DNA of 64,000 bases, taken from Aulostomus chinensis. Taxonomy: Eukaryota; Chordata; Actinopteri; Syngnathiformes; Aulostomidae. Of this stretch, positions 57,946 through 64,000 are shown piece after piece. The stretch spans positions 13,749,501-13,813,500 of the forward strand of contig JBBMOA010000018.1 of the NCBI GenBank assembly GCA_037954235.1. Direction: 5' to 3'. The translations under genes and the position numbers were made by a program. Within the stretch, counting starts at the first letter, position 1. Every line of letters begins with the position of its first letter. A model generated the notes under the pieces. The model did no database searches and was not told where the DNA came from. It saw only the letters and a list, made by a program, of their open reading frames with translations.

Positions 57946-60900
57946 CTAAAAAGGGACAAACAAATCAAAGAGCATCAGGATCTGGTGACGGTTTTGCTCA
58001 GAGTGAAAATATAGAATATGTATCAACTCAAAATCTCGATGTGAAATACTCCACTGAAAGACCACCGTAAAGTACTAAAACTGCAATTCACCTTGATGAG
58101 TGTAACTGAGACACTATAGAGGACAGAGATGAGGAAGAGAACGAGGAAGGTGAGGGACATATGCCAGCTCTCCACATCTATGTCTTGGTTAACGACAGCG
58201 TGAGTGATGTCATCGATGAAATCACAATCCTGCAAGACCTCTGTGAAAGAATTAGAACAGAGAGATTTTCATGTTCATTTGGTCACTGCTTTGTAGCAGA
58301 GCAGAGACGACTGCAAAAGAACATTAATAGAAAAATAGAAATCAGACTGAGAGTGTAGACTTCCACCAAGGAGGCTTCATGGACACAATTTCATTCATAA
58401 CATTTATGTCCTTCCATCTTTAAGACTCACTGATCCAGAAAAGGATCTCTACCATCTCTGGTAGAGACATGTACTCAGCTGAGAACTTCTCCCTCTACGT
58501 CTTTTGGAGACACTGACCATAATGACAAAAACAGATCTTCTGGGTAACAAATCTAAAACAAAATCAAGATTATTTCTCTTTCCACCTTTTCACAGACTCA
58601 AGGAATTTGATGGGAAACTGTTTTTGTCCTGTCCAGAAAACTCATAGCTGCATCCTGCCAGTGATCCACAACAGTCTTCAGGATCCAGGATCTGTAATTT
58701 GATCCAGATCATCTCCAAAAGTTACTTCTTCCTTGTAAGATTATCTATCTTTCTACCAAATTTCATCCAAATCTGAGATCATGGTAGCTAATATACATGC
58801 AGTTAACACAGTGACACACAACCATGATTGTGCAAGATCAGATCAGTGGACCAACTGCCACCTGGTTTTGATATATTCAGGAACAGGGTGGTGGTTTTGG
58901 GGGTCACCCTGCAGGTATGGACCGCCTCAGGTAACCAGCTGACTTGGGACAGATGCAGACGGCTGTGGGTGCTGAACTTTCCGTCTGGGCCTCTGTTCGG
59001 TTCACTGGTGTTGAAGTCCAAAAGCTCCGTGGCGTCATCAGGAAACCAAGTGATGTTAATGGATGCAGGACTGAAGCCAGACACCAGGCACACAAGTTCA
59101 CCAGAGCCCTGCAGCAAGATGGCCGAAGGTTTCGTGGGGGTCGCTGTGGCTGCGGAATCAAGTCAATATTTGTCACTGGAGGGAAAATGAGAATATTTGC
59201 AGGGTAGAAAAGCTGAATGCTCAAAGCAAAGCGTGTGCTCACCAAACACATCCTTGATAGAGCTTCTGAAGGGGGTTTCAGACGATTCATGCCTGACCAG
59301 GCAAGAGTAGCTGGAGCTCTGCTCCTCAGTGTGTGATGTATTGAGTCTGCTGCTCACTGAAAAGGTCCTGCTGCCTGCATCGTTCCATGCAGGGCTGTTG
59401 GTGAAGGTGCTCGATGGGAGTCTGAGGCCGTCCTTCTCCCAGTACACTATGATGTCTGCTGGGGAAAATCCAGAAACCAGACAAACCAGAGTGAGGACGT
59501 GTGACGCGGACAGCTCAGAGACAGGAGGTGGGATTATTTTCACTGTGGGTTGATAGAAGTCTTGAGAAAAAAAAGAAGACAACATGATGCTCTAATGTCT
59601 GTTTTAGAATAATGACTTTCTGATGCAATCTTGCCTTCTCCAACTATGTGTAACAATCTGAAATACCTTTGCTCTTGATTATCGAGTCCTCAAAGCTCCA
59701 GGCGGAACATTTCTGCGTTCCTTTACAAGACACTTTTTTATGTGCGTGCCAGTCTTCTGCTGACACAGTCAGGAAGCTCCGTAGGGTCTCCGTGCCGTTC
59801 TTGTGACTCACAGGTTCCTCCGTATGGAAATTATGTGAATATTTCTTCCCTTCGACTTTCCAGGAGACGGAGAAATGGTGAAGATGAGGACCAACCAGAA
59901 GACAGGTGATGGTCAACTGCCTCTTGTTCTGAGACTCCTGGAGTTGAGGCCCTTGGACATAAACACCAACTATCTGACTTGATAGTGGAGTAGCTAAGAA
60001 AAAGAACATGACATCAGAAATGCAACAACCATCAAGTAATAATGATGACGAGAAAATACGGCTGTCAAAAGGTGTGAAGGAACAAATGCCTTTTTAAGCC
60101 TCATGGATGGATCGCCTATACAACAATACATGCTAAAAATGTAAATAAATACATTTATTCGCATATCACAATCCTGTATTTTTTTCTTTACAACTAATAT
60201 GATTCATTCTTACAGAGGCATATTTCTCATATTTCATATTTCTTTATCAACCAATCACATCATCCGTCAATCAATCTTAAACTTTTAGGGGCGTGTTTTG
60301 TATATATGTCCATGAGTTAAGGTGCTTTTGTTTGCTAGCTAACAGAAATGGTGTCTTTGCTTGTTCGACACCTCAAAGATACCATGGTTACAGGCTCAGA
60401 GGCTCAAATTAATTCATATTGAGGAAACTAGGATGTGTTTCGGCTCCAGGTGATGATTCTGTTTCATTTAGAATGACACAAGTGGAGAACAGTCCAAAAA
60501 AAAAAAAAACCATACTGTTGATGTTCGCATTACCAGGTGATTGCAACACTGTGCAGTATTTTATGCTTACAAATATTACAGTAATACTTCTACAAAAAGA
60601 AAATGAACAGTATAAAGTGTAAATCTGACTTCTGAGTTCAACTGGAATGTACCATTAGACAAAGGAAGGTCATGTCAGCTGGACTCTGCTGGAATTCTGA
60701 GGATGATTTAGCTGGGATTCAGTGAACGTAACGTGAACATGATGATGGGATCTTGTTTACCTGAGCAGAGGCAGACATGCTTTCTGACACTCTGATTCAG
60801 GGAGCTGTCAGAGACGTCACAAATGAGGACCTTCCCTGTTCTCCACTCAGTTTGAGGAACGTTGAGTTGGCTGGTCACTGCCACTCGACCGTCTGCAGCC

Positions 60901-62260
60901 ATGCTGATGTGAGTACTTGAGGGAGGTCTTTGCTGAGACTCATGAAACCATGTAATTTGAGGGTCAAAGCCCCATCCAGAGCATACGAGTCCCTGTAATC
61001 CTGAGTCTTCACTGGGGACCAGAAGGAGCTCCACTACTGGGTCCGCTGGGGGACAAAGACACCAGTGGGTGTTATTTCACAATAATAAAGCATAAACAGA
61101 GACATCAAGTCAGCTGTTGTTAAGGTGGAGGAGCACAAGTCCTCCTACCAAAGACATTGCCAGTAGAGTTGGACTGGAAGCTGTGGGAGAAGCCTTGGTT
61201 CACAGTGCAGGTGAAACTTGTGTCCTTCTTCCAGTCGCTCGGAGACACAGGGAAGAGTCGACTGATTGAATGGAGGCCCGGAGCTTCAGGAAGATCCACA
61301 AACTGTTTGTCAGAAATATTAACTCCATTGGCCTGAAAGGTGATGTAGAGGTCAACGGAGACGAGTTGTGTGACATCACACTCAAGCACAGCGCTGCCTC
61401 CCTCCAGGAGAACTGGGAGAGATCTCCTGATCTCCACTGATGGAGCTGTAACTGCAGGTCCTGGATGATCCCAACATGGAACACAGATCTGATTTTAAGG
61501 TCTTTTACTCATAAACACACCAGAGTTTTATTTTGTCAAGTCAGTGTACCTGGAACATTTACTTCCTTCTCAACAGTCCCTGAGAAACAGCGATGTTCAG
61601 CTTTACATTTTAGAAGCTTCAGTTTTCTCCACTGACTGGAGGAAACGGTCAGATTGCTGATTATAAGGTGAGGGTTTGTCAACTGGGTCACTTGGTTATT
61701 GGACGGGAGTTTATCATCCATCAGCCAGGTAACAGTGGCATCAAATACAGTGTGGACTGAACATGTCGCTACCACATTAGTCTCTCCCATCATGGCAGTC
61801 TTGAAGCTTGGAAGCTCCACCTGAATGGAAGGAGGAGTGCTTGCCTGTGCTGCCGCCCCCCCCCCCCCCAAAAAAAAAACATAACTAATGTATCAATGAT
61901 GATGTGTTCCTGCTGCATTGGGAGGCAGCAGCCACACAAACTTACTTTCACAAATACTGACTGATTTCTCCAACTCAGTGTTGCTGTGAGGGGACTTGCA
62001 GGTAAACTCAGAGCCGCTGGTCCAGGCTGTTATGCGTGGCTCAATCTCACTGCTCGGAGTGAAGGTTTTGGCTTCCTCCACACTTTGCATCTTTCTCTGG
62101 GTTTTCCGTGCATCTGAGTTCTGGTTGTCCTGTTGCCACTCGACACTCAGTGTGTCTGGAAAGAAGCTGCTTAGGGTGCAGATAAGTCTGACTGCTGACT
62201 TCCCCAAATGACCCTCCCAGCCTGGGTGTAAGGTGATGTTTGGAGAGACAGTCTGCTGAA
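57937..62260 (-). CDS. ighd: Immunoglobulin heavy chain constant region, IgD-like, membrane form (no leader or V region in window)
   Basis: Nine coding exons on the minus strand: C domains 62260-61946, 61849-61550, 61460-61149, 61045-60761, 59993-59667, 59560-59243, 59149-58862, then membrane exons 58240-58092 and 57945-57937. Every domain exon starts with two bases and ends with one, the phase 1 rule of Ig genes, and the sum is 766 codons. Each domain shows the C1-set pattern Cys...Trp...Cys. The membrane exon has acidic spacer DCDFIDDITHAVV and the segment SLTFLVLFLISVLYSVSVTL with the antigen-receptor transmembrane motif. Seven domains before TM is the basic teleost IgD plan, and the fourth (LVCSGWGFDPQITWF) and seventh (FNTSEPNRGPDGKFSTHSRL) look like teleost IgD domains from memory. 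IgM and IgT usually have four domains. C-mu should lie at higher coordinates. Confidence 0.82.
58092..58240 (-). CDS. ighd: Membrane exon M1
   Basis: It encodes an acidic linker EVLQDCDFIDDITHAVVNQD, then DVESWHMSLTFLVLFLISVL and YSVSVTLIK. One transmembrane helix has Ser/Tyr/Thr residues at the positions used to pair with CD79. Acceptor TTTCACAG, donor GTGAAT, ends in phase 0. Confidence 0.88.
58241..58861 (-). other. Intron between C domain 7 and membrane exon
   Basis: About 620 bp. Words such as gatccagatcatctccaaaa and ccaaatttcatccaaatctg resemble a common dispersed fish repeat. No secretory-tail exon was recognised. Confidence 0.4.
58862..59149 (-). CDS. ighd: Ig C domain 7 (last domain before membrane exon)
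   Basis: It encodes TPTKPSAILLQGSGELVCLV, SGFSPASINITWFPDDATEL and HTCRVTPKTTTLFLNISKP. An alternative acceptor shortens it by 6 nt (start 59143). Donor GTGGCA. N-glycosylation sequons NIT and NTS are present. Confidence 0.87.
59243..59560 (-). CDS. ighd: Ig C domain 6
   Basis: It encodes DFYQPTVKIIPPPVSELSAS, LVCLVSGFSPADIIVYWEKD and SSYSCLVRHESSETPF. Acceptor CTCAAG, donor GTGAGC. Confidence 0.87.
59667..59993 (-). CDS. ighd: Ig C domain 5
   Basis: It encodes ATPLSSQIVGVYVQGPQLQE, LTITCLLVGPHLHHFSVSWK and KKVSCKGTQKCSAW. Acceptor TTCTTAG, donor GTATTT. The 767-bp intron before it is the longest between domains. Confidence 0.84.
59994..60760 (-). other. Intron between C domains 4 and 5
   Basis: 767 bp, AT-rich, with no recognised exon, membrane segment or further C domain. 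Confidence 0.5.
60761..61045 (-). CDS. ighd: Ig C domain 4
   Basis: It encodes ADPVVELLLVPSEDSG, GLVCSGWGFDPQITWF and LICDVSDSSLNQSV. It ends VCLCS with two further cysteines. Acceptor CCCCCAG, donor GTAAAC. Confidence 0.85.
61149..61460 (-). CDS. ighd: Ig C domain 3
   Basis: Core VLECDVTQLVSVDLYITFQA and FTCTVNQGFSHSFQ; the usual Trp position is F (ITFQA). Two in-frame acceptors 9 nt apart (exon start 61460 or 61451). Donor GTAGGA. Confidence 0.83.
61550..61849 (-). CDS. ighd: Ig C domain 2
   Basis: It encodes QASTPPSIQVELPSFKTAMM, with VVATCSVHTVFDATVTWLMD and LLKCKAEHRC. The acceptor GGCGGCAG follows a T-run plus about 15 Gs, so the usual pyrimidine tract is broken by poly-G. The donor is GTACAC. 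Confidence 0.82.
61946..62260 (-). CDS. ighd: Ig C domain 1 (C-delta-1-like)
   Basis: Acceptor TTCCTCAG, donor GTAAGT. It encodes QQTVSPNITLHPGWEGHLGK, with LICTLSSFFPDTLSVEWQQ and SGSEFTCKS as the Cys-Trp-Cys core. An extra cysteine near the end (VSICE) could form an interchain bond. Confidence 0.85.
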
Positions 62261-62818
62261 CTGAGGAAGAGAGGAGATGATAAGAGCTTTTCTTTGGCTC
62301 ATTTTCTTAATGTTAGATGAGCTGATTGGATCCCTTGAGTTCTTCGTATCTTCAGAATGACGTCACAGTTCTGAATGTACTACCTCAGTATTTAAGCTAG
62401 ATGGCAGCGTTGGACCTCTACAATGTCTGGTGTGTGAGAGTCAGGTGGAGGTCAGGCTGGAAGTTTGTCACGCACATGTTGCAGGGTGATCAGAGCAAGC
62501 AGCAAGTGGAAGCTTTGCATAACACCAAGATCTCCAAAAAGCACCAAAACCAGAAGTGAAACACAGCAAAGAGCAATGGTGCATCACGGACAGCAGGTGC
62601 AAGACGGGCTGATGCCAGCAGGAGCAGCACAGTGCACATTTAAATATCACATAAGAGTTTCATATCTCATCACATGCAGTGACAAGGCTTCTCAAGACTC
62701 TGCTGAAGGCTTTGGTTCACCATTCAAATATGAATAGATTTAAGATCCTACTAAGTATTTGTAATTTGTGTTGGTCTGTTGATTGCAGGTGGAGGAGAGA
62801 TGGTCAACGCTTATGAAG
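62261..62818 (-). other. Intron sequence upstream of C domain 1
   Basis: No C domain or membrane exon is recognised. In teleosts the C-mu membrane exons lie upstream of C-delta-1, so this and the LINE that follows probably belong to the C-mu to C-delta interval. Confidence 0.45.
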
Positions 62819-63940
62819 GCAAGGCAAGGCAAATTTATTCGTATAGCACCATTCATACACAGGGCAATTCATAGTGCTTTACAGAGGGAAAGAGAGAACT
62901 GAAAGTTAAAATCAGTTTAAAAACGAATACGTGAATTAAAACATTCAAAAGTCATTTAAAATCAATAAAAGTTTAAAATCAATTCAACAGCAGACAAATC
63001 AATATTAAATCAATCCATCAATACCAAATCACCCAGATCAATCCCAAATCAATACACTATAAGAAGATTGCAGTAAACAGCAGTGTTTTCAGCCCTGATT
63101 TAAATGAGCTGACAGTTTGTGCCCCCCTCAGAGTTTCAGGGAGTTTGTTCCACAAGTTTGGACCACAGAAGCTGAAAGCAGCTTCACCCTGTATGGTTCT
63201 GACCCTGGGGATACTGTGTAGACCTGTCCCTGATGACCTGAGGGGTCTGGATGCTTCATACCCAGTCAGCAGCTCTGACATGTATTTAGGCCCAAGCCCA
63301 TTCAGTGATTTATAGAGCAGTAACAGGACTTTGAACTCAATCCTTTGACACACAGGGAGCCAGAGCAGTGATTTAAGGACAGGTGTAATGTGGTCCATTT
63401 TCTTACTGTTGGTCAGGACTCTGGCAGCAGCATTCTGGATGAGCTGCAGGTGCTTGATTGATTTTTTATTGAGACCTGTAAAGACACCATTACAATAATC
63501 TAGCCTACTAAGAATAAATGCATGGACGAGTTTTTCCATGTCTTGTTTAGAGAGAAATCCTTTAATTCGTGCAATGTTTTTGAGATGATAATAGGCTGAT
63601 TTAGCGACAGTTTTTATGTGGCTCTTAAAATTCAGGTCTGAGTCCATAACAACACCAAGGTTTCCAGCTTGGACGGTGGTTTGTAGTGTCATTGAGTCAA
63701 GTTGGCTGCTGACCTCCAGCCTTGCGTTTTTGGGACCAAACGCAATGACTTCTGTCTTTTCTGCATTGAGCTGGAGAAAATTCTGGCCCATCCACTGATT
63801 GACCTGTAGGATACAGTCGCTCAGTGGATGCAGTGGACTGTAATCGCATGGTGACACTGTAATATAAAGTTGTGTGTCATCAGCATATGAGTGGTAAGAG
63901 ATGTTATGGTGCTCTATGACCTGGGCCAGTGGGAGCATAT
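62819..63940 (-). mobile_element. 5'-truncated L2-like non-LTR retrotransposon
   Basis: The minus strand carries an open frame of about 293 codons (63938-63057) covering the C-terminal part of a reverse transcriptase: SYHSYADDTQLYITVSP (catalytic YADD), LQVNQWMGQNFLQLNAEKTE, then thumb/C-terminal blocks such as FILSRLDYCNGVF and LQLIQNAAARVLT. The 3' end has gtgctatacgaataaattt and a ttgccttgcc repeat tail. Homology ends near 63940, where an A-run and a TGA follow, so the finger/palm start and ORF1 are missing. Confidence 0.88.
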
Positions 63941-64000
63941 GAAGGAGGTCGGGTTTTTTTGTAAGAAGAAGAAAAAGTCAACATAACAAAGCATCATGTG

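Noticed and set aside
57937..62260. IgM or IgT constant region as the identity of the Ig gene
   Set aside because: Both classes normally have four C domains in teleosts. Seven domains followed by one membrane exon and the individual domain sequences fit IgD better, though only a domain phylogeny would settle it.

Overview
This window is vertebrate nuclear DNA, almost certainly from a teleost fish. Genes are split by GT-AG introns, there are many long (TG)n/(CA)n microsatellites, fish-type SINEs, L2-like LINEs and hAT-type elements are present, and the genes are vertebrate-specific. No prokaryotic features were seen.

Layout. (1) Positions 1-25000, plus strand: the 3' third of the gene for the P/Q-type voltage-gated calcium channel alpha-1 subunit (cacna1a, Cav2.1). 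It runs from the mutually exclusive exon pair 37a/37b to the stop codon at 20886, where the protein ends in DDWC, and on through a 3' UTR of about 4 kb. Upstream exons lie outside the window. (2) 25000-28370: intergenic DNA dominated by a 1.3-kb pentanucleotide-based satellite (25605-26936). (3) 28788-29300, minus strand: intronless immediate-early gene ier2, with a perfect CRE and a TATA-like box upstream. (4) 29440-40380: repeat-rich intergenic DNA with SINEs, a terminal-inverted-repeat element and a duplicated 0.6-kb block. (5) 40381-48494, minus strand: nacc1 (BTB/POZ and BEN domain repressor), seven coding exons encoding 565 residues, with a CpG-rich promoter candidate near 52.3-53.2 kb. 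(6) 57937-62260, minus strand: constant region of an immunoglobulin heavy chain, seven C domains plus membrane exons, best explained as IgD (ighd). This is the 3' edge of an IGH locus whose C-mu, J, D and V parts should lie beyond the right end. (7) 62819-63940: a 5'-truncated L2-like LINE.

The order cacna1a - ier2 - nacc1, with cacna1a opposite to the other two, matches my memory of human 19p13.13 (STX10 is not seen here). The most interesting points are: a conserved GGCAG/TAG tandem acceptor at the last cacna1a exon, which switches between a long PDZ-ligand tail and immediate termination; (TG)n tracts directly upstream of three cacna1a exons; the pentamer satellite; a compact seven-domain IgD with an unusual K-T-K tail; and mobile elements with clear target-site duplications.

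Limits: exon borders were placed by hand from reading phase, splice consensus and remembered family sequences. Untranslated ends, promoters and repeat family names are less certain.
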